Shown piece after piece: positions 1 to 7,194 of a DNA stretch of 9,160 bases (positions are counted from its first letter, which is position 1; each line of letters begins with the position of its first letter). Origin of the DNA: Candidatus Bathyarchaeota archaeon (GTDB lineage: Archaea; Thermoproteota; Bathyarchaeia; 40CM-2-53-6; RBG-13-38-9); the NCBI GenBank assembly GCA_018396565.1, contig JAGTQO010000048.1, positions 2,538 to 11,697 on the forward strand, in the 5' to 3' direction. The notes beneath the pieces were generated by a model. It was given only the letters and a program-made list of their open reading frames with translations. It had not been told where the DNA came from and searched no databases. A program made the translations under genes and the position numbers.

Positions 1-2436
1 TTTCTGGAACCTAACTTCAGCAGATTCATTGAATGGCAATACAGGAGACTTAGGGAAGGAGGCTATGTCTTTAAAGGAACCCATCCAGTAGTCTGGTGTC
101 CAAACTGTGAGAGCCCAACGGGAGACCACGATAGGCTCGAAGGTGAAGGGGCGTCACCTGAAGAATATATACTAATAAAATTTCGTATAGGAGAATTTTA
201 CATTCCAGCAGCAACTTTCAGACCAGAAACAATATTCGGGGTAACAAACCTCTGGATCAATCCCGAAGCCGAATATGTCCGCGCCAAGGTAGATGAGGAA
301 GAATGGATAGTGAGCGTCGAAGCTGCGGAGAAAATCAAAGACCAGCTCAGAAGGGTGGAGGTCAATAAGAAACTACTGGGTAGAGAACTTGTTGGAGCTA
401 CATGTATTGATCCGGTGTCGGGTAAGCCCCTAATAATCTTACCAGCATGGTTCGTCGATCCAGAAAGCGGAAGCGGGGTAGTCTACAGTGTCCCAGCACA
501 TGCACCCTTAGACTGGGTGGCCTTGAGAGATCTCAAGGCCAAACCTGAACTCGTCGAGAGGTATGGGGTGGAAAAGTCTGAGTTTGAGAAGATAGAGCCC
601 ATAGGAATCATACATCTCGAAGAGCATGGTGAGTATCCGGCAGTTGAGATCGTTGAAGAGTTGAAGGTGAAGGATCAATGGGACCCGAAATGTGAAGAGG
701 CAACCAAAATAATATACAGGAAAGAGTATCACACAGGGATCCTTAAGAATAATTGCCGCCAATACTCAGGGATGAGGGTTCAGGAGGTTAAGGAGAGAAT
801 AGTCAGAGACTTCAAGAAGGCGAAAATCGCCGATTCGATGTTCGACTTGACCCAGAGGGTGGTATGTCGATGCACAACTCTCTGCAAGGTGAAGATACTG
901 CAAGACCAATGGTTCATCCGCTACTCAGACCAGCAGTGGAAGCAGAGGACCAAACTGCTCCTTTCAAGGGCCAAAGTCTACCCTGAATCTGCAAGGCAAT
1001 GGTTCCTCGACGTCATAGACTGGTACAGGGACTGGCCATGCGCTAGAAAGACAGGCTTGGGGACACCGATCCCATGGAGCCCAGAATGGATCATTGAGAC
1101 TCTGAGCGACTCAACAGTCTACATGGCCTTCTACACAATAAACAAGGAGATACGTAGACATAGTTTAACTCCCAAGCAGTTGACAGACGAGGTCTTCGAC
1201 TACATATTTCTGGGTGAAGGAAGACTGGAGGAAGTATCTTCAAGAGCAGGAATAGAAAAAGAAATCTTAGAAAGCATGAGGCTGGAGTTTCTATACTGGT
1301 ACCCAGTTGACCTCAGAGTCTCAGCGAAAGAACTGTTGCCCAACCACCTTACATTCTATCTATTCCAGCACGCCGCCATCTTCAGAGAGGAACAGTGGCC
1401 GAGGGCGATCGGAGTGAACGGGATGCTCATGATAGAGGGAGAGAAAATGTCAAAGTCGAAGGGAAACATAATCTCTCTAAGGAGAGCTATTGAAGAACAT
1501 AGCGCCGACATAGTAAGGGTCACGCTACTGATGGGGGGAGACGGTATGGATGACCCTGACTGGAGGAATGAGAATCTTAAGGACATAACCAATAGACTCG
1601 AATCGTTCATTAATACCGCTAAAGATATCATAGGAATGAGTGAGAGAGGTTCTTTCGGCCACCTCGAAGAATGGTTGACGAGTAGAATCCATGACAGAAT
1701 CATGAAGGTTACAGAGCATCTTGAGAATCTAAAGACTAGGGCGGCGGCTGAGAATATTATATATGAGATTCCAAACGATTTAAGGTGGTATTTGAGGAGG
1801 CGGGGGATGCCAAACAGCAAAGTCTTGAGGAGGCTCCTCGAGACTTGGGTGAGACTTATGGCCCCATTCGCACCACACATCTCGGAAGAGGTGTGGGAGC
1901 TTCTTGGGAAGGAAGGCTTCGTCTCAACAGAACAGTGGCCTAGACCAGAAGAGTTCGAGAAGAGTTTGAGAGCCGAACTCATTGAGGAGAGTGTTCAGAA
2001 GATGATTGAAGATATAAAGAACATATTGAGGGCCACCGGAAAGACGCCAAGACGCATCATCCTATATACAGCACCAAGATGGAAATGGAAGGCCACACTC
2101 AGAATCCTAGAGAATAGGGTGAGAGGTTCCACTCAAGAAGGAATTATGAAAGACCTCGCCTTAGACCCTGAGCTCAAGAACGTCATCTCTGAGTCTAAAA
2201 AGTTCGTTCAGATATTTACAAAGGAAGCTGCGCAGGTAACTCCTGAATATGCAGAAAAAATCCTGGAAGCCGGCGTAATTGACGAGTACTCCACCCTCAA
2301 GGAAGCGATCCCATTCCTATCAAAGGAGTTTAAGGCTGAAGTTGAAGTTTACAGGTCAGACGACCCCTCAAAATACGATCCTGCTGGAAGGGCGTATCAT
2401 GCGAGACCGTATAGACCGGCGGTCTACATAGAATAG
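1..2436 (+). CDS. leuS: Leucyl-tRNA synthetase, archaeal type (5' end outside window)
   Basis: This class I synthetase charges tRNA-Leu with leucine in the cytoplasm. The frame is open from base 1 to a TAG stop at 2434-2436, giving 811 residues. Archaeal LeuRS is about 940-970 residues, so roughly 130-160 N-terminal residues, including the HIGH motif, lie upstream of the window. Visible in order (window residues): the pre-editing segment with a WCPNC knuckle and GDHD (about 36-47); the CP1 editing domain with TFRPETIFG (72-80) and GSGVVYSVPAHAPLD; a second Cys cluster, CRCTTLC, followed by DQWFIRYSD; the KMSKS signature (482-486, bases 1444-1458) in GEKMSKSKGN; the anticodon-binding helical domain with APFAPHISEEVWELLG; and an archaeal C-terminal tail rich in Arg and Tyr. 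Editing and catalytic motifs look intact. An apparent GTG start at 310 is internal, since homology continues upstream of it. The gene is convergent with ilvE, 23 bp apart. Confidence 0.97.
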   Translation, partial: FLEPNFSRFIEWQYRRLREGGYVFKGTHPVVWCPNCESPTGDHDRLEGEGASPEEYILIKFRIGEFYIPAATFRPETIFGVTNLWINPEAEYVRAKVDEEEWIVSVEAAEKIKDQLRRVEVNKKLLGRELVGATCIDPVSGKPLIILPAWFVDPESGSGVVYSVPAHAPLDWVALRDLKAKPELVERYGVEKSEFEKIEPIGIIHLEEHGEYPAVEIVEELKVKDQWDPKCEEATKIIYRKEYHTGILKNNCRQYSGMRVQEVKERIVRDFKKAKIADSMFDLTQRVVCRCTTLCKVKILQDQWFIRYSDQQWKQRTKLLLSRAKVYPESARQWFLDVIDWYRDWPCARKTGLGTPIPWSPEWIIETLSDSTVYMAFYTINKEIRRHSLTPKQLTDEVFDYIFLGEGRLEEVSSRAGIEKEILESMRLEFLYWYPVDLRVSAKELLPNHLTFYLFQHAAIFREEQWPRAIGVNGMLMIEGEKMSKSKGNIISLRRAIEEHSADIVRVTLLMGGDGMDDPDWRNENLKDITNRLESFINTAKDIIGMSERGSFGHLEEWLTSRIHDRIMKVTEHLENLKTRAAAENIIYEIPNDLRWYLRRRGMPNSKVLRRLLETWVRLMAPFAPHISEEVWELLGKEGFVSTEQWPRPEEFEKSLRAELIEESVQKMIEDIKNILRATGKTPRRIILYTAPRWKWKATLRILENRVRGSTQEGIMKDLALDPELKNVISESKKFVQIFTKEAAQVTPEYAEKILEAGVIDEYSTLKEAIPFLSKEFKAEVEVYRSDDPSKYDPAGRAYHARPYRPAVYIE
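2412..2426. repeat. Perfect 6-bp palindrome at the 3' end of leuS
   Basis: TAGACC and GGTCTA flank a 3-nt GGC spacer inside the last codons of leuS, just before the 23-bp gap between convergent leuS and ilvE. It could form a short hairpin in either transcript. No T tract follows on either strand, so a terminator role is only a guess. Confidence 0.3.
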
Positions 2437-2459
2437 TGAGATAGTGAAAGTTCAGTTTC

Positions 2460-3392
2460 TCATTGTATAGGTTCAAGCCAATCCCTATACTTCGGATCCT
2501 CACCCCTCACAACCTGGAAGAACTTGTCTTGAAGCATCTTCGCAATAGGCCCTATGGTCCCTGAGCCTATGACTCGCCCGTCCACCTCTCTTATAGGGGT
2601 AACCTCAGCAGCCGTGCCTGTGAAGAAAGCTTCATCAGCAACAAACAGTTCGTCGCGAAGAATCTCTCTCTCAACGATAGGAATCGAGAATTCCTTAGCA
2701 AACTCCTTAACCGAATCCATAGTGTAACCGTAGAGCACACATGAAGTAACTGGAGGGGTAACCAATACGCCGTTCTTGACGATGAATATGTTCTCCCCAG
2801 GCCCCTCAGCAACGTAGCCATTCATATTTAGAAGAATGGCCTCATCGTAACCACAGTTTATGGCCTCCAGCTTTGCAAGTGCAGAGTTCAAATAGTTTGC
2901 TGTTGACTTAGCGAGGGAGGGAAGGCTACGAGTATCCACACGTATCCAAGACGATATCTTACATCTGACGCCTTTCTTGAGACCTTCTTCACCGAGATAT
3001 GCCCCCCAAGGCCAAACGGCTATAGCCACATTCACAGGGTTCCTCATAGGATTCAAACCCATCTCGCCATAACCATAGTAGGCTATGGGCCTGATATAAC
3101 ATTCATGAATCTTATTCACCTTAACAGTGTCTTTGACAGCTTGGGTGAGCTCATCGATCGAGTAAGGAATCCTCATCATTTGCATCTTCGCACTATCATA
3201 CAGGCGTCTCATATGATCCCTGAGCCTGAATATGGCAGGACCTTTGACTGTTTTGTAACATCTTATACCCTCGAAAACCGCAGTGGCGTAGTGGAGTGAG
3301 TGGGTCAGTATATGTATCTTAGCATCATCCCAATCGACGAACCTTCCATCCATCCATATCTTCTCTGTCTTATCCAACCCTAACCATTCCAT
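2460..3392 (-). CDS. ilvE: Branched-chain amino acid aminotransferase
   Basis: This is a fold-type IV PLP enzyme that interconverts Leu, Ile and Val with their 2-oxo acids using 2-oxoglutarate/glutamate. It is the last step of branched-chain synthesis and the first of degradation. The protein has 310 residues, normal for the family. The N-terminus carries IWMDGRFVDWDDAKIHILTH and then YATAVFEGIRCY (35-46). RPIAYYGYGEMG (101-112) is typical of class I BCATs. The PLP Schiff-base lysine is K162 in SLAKSTANYLNS, and EGPGENIFIVKNG (196-208) is the cofactor-binding signature with E196. FFTGTAAEVTPI (256-267) forms the cofactor-phosphate end. These motifs favour BCAT over D-amino acid aminotransferase or ADC lyase. 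The ATG at 3392 has no Shine-Dalgarno upstream (ATATCAGT precedes it), so the mRNA may be leaderless. pheT lies upstream on the same strand, 167 bp away and separated by a terminator, so ilvE is probably its own transcription unit. Physiological direction cannot be told from sequence. Confidence 0.95.
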   Translation of the reverse strand: MEWLGLDKTEKIWMDGRFVDWDDAKIHILTHSLHYATAVFEGIRCYKTVKGPAIFRLRDHMRRLYDSAKMQMMRIPYSIDELTQAVKDTVKVNKIHECYIRPIAYYGYGEMGLNPMRNPVNVAIAVWPWGAYLGEEGLKKGVRCKISSWIRVDTRSLPSLAKSTANYLNSALAKLEAINCGYDEAILLNMNGYVAEGPGENIFIVKNGVLVTPPVTSCVLYGYTMDSVKEFAKEFSIPIVEREILRDELFVADEAFFTGTAAEVTPIREVDGRVIGSGTIGPIAKMLQDKFFQVVRGEDPKYRDWLEPIQ

Positions 3393-3559
3393 ACTGATAT
3401 TGATTTACATATCTTACTTCTACGAAGGGATTCAGGCTACAAGAAAAATCTTTTGGATTCCTTACCAGAGTCATCCACTACAAGGTAGCTGAATCGAGTT
3501 AGAAGATTCGCCTTAAAAAACCACTCTCGAGGCCCTGAGAGAGTTTAGGATCCTGTCTT
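3393..3559. other. Spacer between pheT and ilvE
   Basis: This 167-bp stretch separates two minus-strand genes. It holds the pheT terminator (3515-3544) and, further on, a weak 5-bp hairpin (GAATC 3491-3495 with GATTC 3505-3509). No coding frame with recognisable content is seen. I found no well-placed TATA box for ilvE; the AT-rich stretch at about 3403-3417 lies too close to the ATG to fit the usual spacing. Confidence 0.6.
3515..3544 (-). terminator. Hairpin plus T6 terminator after pheS-pheT
   Basis: Read on the minus strand just after the pheT stop, ACTCTC (3544-3539) and GAGAGT (3528-3523) can pair across a 10-nt loop. A run of six T residues follows (plus-strand A6 at 3515-3520). Archaeal RNA polymerase terminates at oligo-T, so the T run is the main signal. 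This would separate pheST from ilvE. Confidence 0.55.
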
Positions 3560-5245
3560 CTAAGGCGACTCCTTACTGTTGCAGGTTATCTCAGTCAGAG
3601 ATGAAATGTCGAGCTCGAATGCTGCGACAGGATTCTCAATACCGAAATTCTCAAGAACTTGTGGATGAACTTCTCCTAAGAATCCGATCTCCCTACATGA
3701 CAAGATTATGGATGCTACACGGCCCTTTATGAACGACGGATGTTCGACCCTTTCAACACTCCAACCTTCTAACCTAATATTCTTGAAGATACTATATACT
3801 GCAGCTTGAACCTCCTCGTAGCTGACCTTGTAGTCGCACGAAACGGCGCCAAGCCTTCTTCTTGTGACGGTCATAGTTGGCTCATTCCGGTCTATATGAA
3901 CCACATCTCCACATTCAAATATTCTCTGGGGATATGAGACGTGCTTGTTGTAAGTTAAAAAGTTCAACAAGCCTGGGATAAGCCAATTTCTCAACACTGC
4001 AAAGTCTAGACTCAAGGGATTCGCCACCTCAACAACCTCCTGCGGTGGAAGATTCATTTTCTCTGAGAGGGAGGCTTTATCGGTCATTATGTAATTTATT
4101 ACCTCAAGATATCCTAGGCTACACATTAGGTCACGCATTTTCCTCGACAGTCTTGTTATCGCCCTCTCAGCCCCTATTGTGAAGGTTGAGGGGATCAAAG
4201 GTTCTAGCTTATTGTATCCGTAGGCTATTGCAACATCCTCAACCAGATCTATTTCATGAATTACGTCGGCTCTGTACGCCGGTATGAATACTGTCAGTCT
4301 CTCATCGGAGTTAACTTCGACATTGTATCTCATCCTTCTCAAGAGGGCAGCTACCCTCTTTGCAGTAAGCTTCAGGCCGAGGGTATCGTTTACATATTTA
4401 ATATTCAACTTCATTATATTCGGCTTCAAATCTGGGGTTAGAACCTTGGACCTTCCATATATGATTCTGGCAGACTCGATCAAACCGCCACGCTCAGCTA
4501 GACTCGTTGCTATAATATTGTTGACGAAGTTTACAAGTTTCATATCGGTTCCTGTCACGTCTAAGAGTAGATTTTTAGTTTCAGGCGTCACCTGGGTTAT
4601 TACGCCATTTATTATAGGTGGCATAGAAAGAACCTTGCCTTCGGAGTCGTAGAGGAGTGGGTAGGCTTTGAAACCTTTGATTATCCAACCATACTCTTTA
4701 CCTTTGGGCGTAGACTCTAAGATCTCGTAACCATTCATCTCACTCTCCTCATCGAGTGGTGTGAACCTTATCTCTTCCGGAGGAACGGCGGCGTATGTCA
4801 ATCTGTGCGTTACCTTATCCGAATCATGTATTCCAACGGAAACCTTTGTTCTGTTCCTACAGTATGTCATATGGAGTTTCTCTTGTAGTTGCATTATCTG
4901 CCTGACAGCATCGTCTGTAAGTTTCAATCCCCTAATGACTGCACCTGCAATGTAGGGTCTAATATTTCTGATTGATTCATCGACATGGATAGTTAGATCA
5001 CCCTTTGCGACCTTATATTTGGCTAGGCCCTTCTCGATTCCTAAGAGGCCCCTTAACTCTCTAGCTATGCCCTCTGAGCATAATAGGTCGGGTCTATCTG
5101 AGGTGACTTCTAGGAGGATTTCATCACCATAAACACCTTCTACCCCACATTTCATCATGAAGAGTCTCTCACTCAGAATATCGAGAGGCAACTCCTTGCC
5201 TATCATGCTGCATAAGTCTCTGTATCCAACCTTTAGTGTTGGCAA
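3560..5245 (-). CDS. pheT: Phenylalanyl-tRNA synthetase beta subunit, archaeal type
   Basis: This is the beta subunit of the (alpha-beta)2 PheRS, used for tRNA binding and for hydrolysis of misformed Tyr-tRNA-Phe. It has 561 residues, the short archaeal/eukaryotic length, without the bacterial tRNA-binding-domain insertion or C-terminal FDX-ACB domain. EVTSDRPDLL (46-55) is the conserved N-terminal signature. The B3/4 editing domain spans about 95-260. The B5 domain spans about 275-347, with IPAYRADVIHEIDLVEDVAI (321-340). The rest is a catalytic-like class II module without active-site motifs, including VANPLS (407-412), FECGDVV (443-449) and GFLGEVHPQVL (521-531). The start is TTG at 5245. 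GGTGAT (5256-5251) sits 5 nt upstream, overlaps the pheS stop codon and fits the archaeal anti-Shine-Dalgarno exactly. No better ATG lies nearby. The pheS stop is 6 nt upstream, so the two genes are translated from one message. The stop is TAG, followed by a terminator. Confidence 0.95.
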   Translation of the reverse strand: MPTLKVGYRDLCSMIGKELPLDILSERLFMMKCGVEGVYGDEILLEVTSDRPDLLCSEGIARELRGLLGIEKGLAKYKVAKGDLTIHVDESIRNIRPYIAGAVIRGLKLTDDAVRQIMQLQEKLHMTYCRNRTKVSVGIHDSDKVTHRLTYAAVPPEEIRFTPLDEESEMNGYEILESTPKGKEYGWIIKGFKAYPLLYDSEGKVLSMPPIINGVITQVTPETKNLLLDVTGTDMKLVNFVNNIIATSLAERGGLIESARIIYGRSKVLTPDLKPNIMKLNIKYVNDTLGLKLTAKRVAALLRRMRYNVEVNSDERLTVFIPAYRADVIHEIDLVEDVAIAYGYNKLEPLIPSTFTIGAERAITRLSRKMRDLMCSLGYLEVINYIMTDKASLSEKMNLPPQEVVEVANPLSLDFAVLRNWLIPGLLNFLTYNKHVSYPQRIFECGDVVHIDRNEPTMTVTRRRLGAVSCDYKVSYEEVQAAVYSIFKNIRLEGWSVERVEHPSFIKGRVASIILSCREIGFLGEVHPQVLENFGIENPVAAFELDISSLTEITCNSKESP

Positions 5246-5250
5246 CTCGT

Positions 5251-5256
5251 ATCACC
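5251..5256 (-). promoter_or_regulatory. Shine-Dalgarno that fixes the TTG start of pheT
   Basis: GGTGAT on the minus strand lies 5 nt before the TTG at 5245. It contains the pheS stop TGA (5254-5252), so a ribosome finishing pheS sits directly on the pheT initiation site. This supports both the TTG start and translational coupling of the two subunits. Confidence 0.75.
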
Positions 5257-6772
5257 ACATCGGTCTATCCCTTAACCAGTCGAGCCTCCTCGAATGTAGA
5301 TCCCTTATATCTTCAAGATTGAGAGCTATCATTGCAAGCCTATCAAAGCCTATGCCCCAAGCGATAACTGGGAAATCTATTCCAAGAGGTTTCAGAACCT
5401 CAGGCCTGAACATCCCAGCGCCTACGAACTCAATCCAGCCTAGAGTTGGATGTTTAATATAGGATTCGACACTAGGTTCGGTGAAGGGAAAGTATCCCGG
5501 TTTGAATCTAACATCACCGAGCTTGAGGGTGGATGCAAACCTCTGGAGGAAACCTAGTAGATGTCTCATGCTAATACCTTTATCTCCAACGATACCTTCA
5601 AGCTGTGTGAACTCCATCGAATGTTTCGGATCCAAAACATCTGGCCTAAAAACTTTCGAGAGGCAGAACATTCTTACAGGAGGCTTTTTATGTGAGGCAA
5701 GATGTCTCATCGAAACAGCTGTAGTCTGGGTCCTTAGAATCAGCCTCTCGGCAATACTCTCATCCCACCTGTAACCCCATCCTTTCGAACCCGTTATCCA
5801 GCCATCCTGATGTGTCCTTTTAACTCTCTCGACAAGAACCCTATTCTCCAACCTACACCTCTGGGGGTACTTCAATATGTAACTGTCATGAATCTCCCTT
5901 GCGGGGTGGTCTTGGGCTTGGAAAAGAATGTCGAAATTCCAGAATTCAGCCTCGACGAGGGGCCCTTCATCCTCATCGAATCCCATCGCAAGAAGGATTC
6001 GCCTAGCTTCATCCATAAACTCGGCATAAGGATTCTTCTTTCCAGGACAGATGGGCGGAGGGGAGGCCATGACATCATACTCTAGAAGCTCAACGTTCCT
6101 CCATCTCCCGCTGAAGATCATCTCGGATGTGAGGGCTGTAACGGTCTTGGAAACCTCTACGCTAGGGATCGGTGTGGAGAGACCTTCAGGGGTCAACTCA
6201 ACCTCCCTATCAACCCTACGATGCATCTCCAAGAGATTCCGTTCTTTGAGTCTAGAGACGGACTGACTGAATCGCTCTTTAAGATCCTCAAGCGGCACCT
6301 CACCTTTGGAATATATTAGGCGAAGGGCAACTTCATCGGGATCTGAGTCGCCCATCCCTAAACTGCGAATATAGACCGAACCTCCACGTCTCAGTATTTC
6401 GCCGAGACCCTTCCTCCTCAACCAGCCCAAGACTATGGAAGGCTCAATGTCACCCAAGCGAGCTTTAGATAAAGCTTCGTCCAAACTGGCTTCCCCACCG
6501 AGATACCTCACCGTTGATGAAAGCCTAATCTCTGGAAGGCCGATATGAGCGTACGTAGTACCCTCCTGGCTGAGTCTCACCATAACAGTCTCCTTCTCGT
6601 TGACCTTGACCAGGCCTCTATTTGAGAGGGTTAAGACGGCGCGCATAACTGCTGAGTCTTGGAGCCCAGACTTCTCGACAATATCTGGGAGACGAGCCTT
6701 ACCTCCAATATCCCTCAGGATAGATAATATACGTATCTCGTTTTCACGCATAGTAGACATAGACCCAACCAT
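5252..6772 (-). CDS. pheS: Phenylalanyl-tRNA synthetase alpha subunit, archaeal type
   Basis: This is the catalytic class II subunit that activates phenylalanine and charges tRNA-Phe with PheT. From ATG 6772 it has 506 residues, the usual archaeal length. The N-terminus starts with a winged-helix segment (about 10-61, ENEIRILSILRD) and further small HTH-like modules to about 220, thought to contact tRNA. The catalytic core begins near GKKNPYAEFMDEARRIL (244-260), with EAEFWNFDILFQAQDHPARE (274-293), motif 2 around VRMFCLSKVFRPD (366-378) then HSMEFTQLEG, HPTLGWIEFVGAGMF (441-455), and motif 3 in WGIGFDRLAM (472-481). The start is uncertain. The open frame reaches a TTG at 6811, but a TATA-like box at 6815-6824 predicts transcription starting near 6794, downstream of that TTG. 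ATG 6772 is the first start inside such a transcript; ATG 6760 and ATG 6751 (MRENEIRIL) are also possible and none has a clear Shine-Dalgarno. It is first in an operon with pheT. Confidence 0.94.
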   Translation of the reverse strand: MVGSMSTMRENEIRILSILRDIGGKARLPDIVEKSGLQDSAVMRAVLTLSNRGLVKVNEKETVMVRLSQEGTTYAHIGLPEIRLSSTVRYLGGEASLDEALSKARLGDIEPSIVLGWLRRKGLGEILRRGGSVYIRSLGMGDSDPDEVALRLIYSKGEVPLEDLKERFSQSVSRLKERNLLEMHRRVDREVELTPEGLSTPIPSVEVSKTVTALTSEMIFSGRWRNVELLEYDVMASPPPICPGKKNPYAEFMDEARRILLAMGFDEDEGPLVEAEFWNFDILFQAQDHPAREIHDSYILKYPQRCRLENRVLVERVKRTHQDGWITGSKGWGYRWDESIAERLILRTQTTAVSMRHLASHKKPPVRMFCLSKVFRPDVLDPKHSMEFTQLEGIVGDKGISMRHLLGFLQRFASTLKLGDVRFKPGYFPFTEPSVESYIKHPTLGWIEFVGAGMFRPEVLKPLGIDFPVIAWGIGFDRLAMIALNLEDIRDLHSRRLDWLRDRPMW

Positions 6773-6814
6773 CTTTAACGACTCATAATATTCCACAATA
6801 CTCCCAACCAAGTA

Positions 6815-6829
6815 TGATAAAAAACTCGC
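6815..6829 (-). promoter_or_regulatory. TATA/BRE-like promoter for pheS-pheT
   Basis: On the minus strand TTTTTTATCA (6824-6815) is preceded by CGCGAG. With the usual archaeal spacing of about 26 nt from the box centre, transcription would start near 6794. That leaves a leader of about 22 nt before ATG 6772. This is inferred from base pattern and spacing only. Confidence 0.4.
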
Positions 6830-6872
6830 GTATGGAGGCCAGAGGCACCCTCAATATTGTCTGGAATTGAGT

Positions 6873-6908
6873 CTGATACCTGAACGGAAAGTCTTAGAAG
6901 GGTATCAG
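6873..6908. repeat. Perfect 8-bp inverted repeat upstream of the EF-like gene
   Basis: CTGATACC (6873-6880) and GGTATCAG (6901-6908) are exact reverse complements separated by 20 nt, and end 25 bp before the ATG at 6934. It could be a hairpin in the 5' leader or a two-half-site binding site for a dimeric regulator acting on either divergent gene. The two half-sites are about two helical turns and a half apart (28 bp start to start). Confidence 0.5.
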
Positions 6909-6921
6909 CGATAAATTATAT

Positions 6922-6930
6922 GGTGGTGAT
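6922..6930 (+). promoter_or_regulatory. Shine-Dalgarno of the EF-like gene
   Basis: GGTGGTGAT ends 3 nt before the ATG at 6934 and touches an in-frame TTG at 6931. Spacing from the GGTGGT portion is 6 nt to the ATG and 3 nt to the TTG, so the ATG is the better start. The same GGTGAT core is used for pheT. Confidence 0.65.
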
Positions 6931-6933
6931 TTG

Positions 6934-7194
6934 ATGGAGAGTCTGAGTGAAGTTGGGCAGGTCACACACTACTATTCGAAGATTGGTGTTGCTGTCATTC
7001 AGTTGAAGGCACCTCTGAACGTCGGTGACATCATATTGATCAAAGGTGCCACGACGAATCTTGAGCAGAGGGTTGAATCTATGGAGATTGAACATAGGAA
7101 TGTGGATAGGGCCGAGGCTGGCCAGTCAGTAGGATTGAAGGTGAAAGATAAGGTCAGAGAGAAGGATATAGTCTACAGGAAGATCTCATCTTAA
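6934..7194 (+). CDS. EF-Tu domain-2-like translation factor-related protein
   Basis: This is a small cytoplasmic protein of 86 residues made of a single beta-barrel like domain 2 of EF-Tu/EF-1A. Seen in the sequence: a start GQVTHYYSKIGVAVIQL (8-24), then LNVGDIILIKGATTN (28-42), QRVESMEIEHRNVDRAEAG (45-63) and SVGLKVKDKVREKDIVYR (65-82). This is the usual pattern of domain 2, with a VGD turn, an S/T-x-E strand pair and a GxxVGLKV strand. Archaeal genomes commonly carry such proteins as 'translation elongation factor-like'; the same module also occurs at the C-terminus of U32 peptidases involved in RNA modification. There is no GTPase domain, so it cannot act as a complete elongation factor. 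Its role is unknown; RNA or protein binding is a guess. It is divergent from pheS and convergent with the ACD gene, overlapping it by 4 bp at the stops. The ATG at 6934 is preferred over TTG 6931 because of Shine-Dalgarno spacing. Confidence 0.88.
   Translation: MESLSEVGQVTHYYSKIGVAVIQLKAPLNVGDIILIKGATTNLEQRVESMEIEHRNVDRAEAGQSVGLKVKDKVREKDIVYRKISS

Larger units (their letters stand above)
6773..6933. other. Divergent intergenic region, pheST / EF-like gene
   Basis: This is the 161-bp region between the chosen pheS start and the plus-strand EF-like gene. It contains the pheST promoter candidate (6815-6829), an 8-bp perfect inverted repeat (6873-6908) and a Shine-Dalgarno for the plus gene (6922-6930). 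An AT-rich GATAAATTATAT at 6910-6921 resembles a TATA box, but would place transcription start inside the coding region. Confidence 0.6.

Noticed and set aside
310..312. GTG as the leuS start codon
   Set aside because: The frame is open back to base 1 and carries recognisable LeuRS sequence, including the TFRPETIFG editing motif, upstream of 310.
1356..1982. 208-codon open frame on the minus strand inside leuS
   Set aside because: It is antisense to the KMSKS and anticodon-binding parts of leuS, whose motifs are intact. Its translation is low-complexity Ser/Leu-rich with no recognisable domain, as expected for a shadow frame.
4284..4652. 122-codon plus-strand frame inside pheT
   Set aside because: It lies opposite the PheT B3/4-B5 region, which is well conserved. 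The product has no family features and no Shine-Dalgarno.
6910..6921. TATA box GATAAATTATAT for the EF-like gene
   Set aside because: Normal archaeal spacing would put transcription start at about 6939, inside the coding sequence, while a Shine-Dalgarno at 6922-6930 shows a leader must exist.
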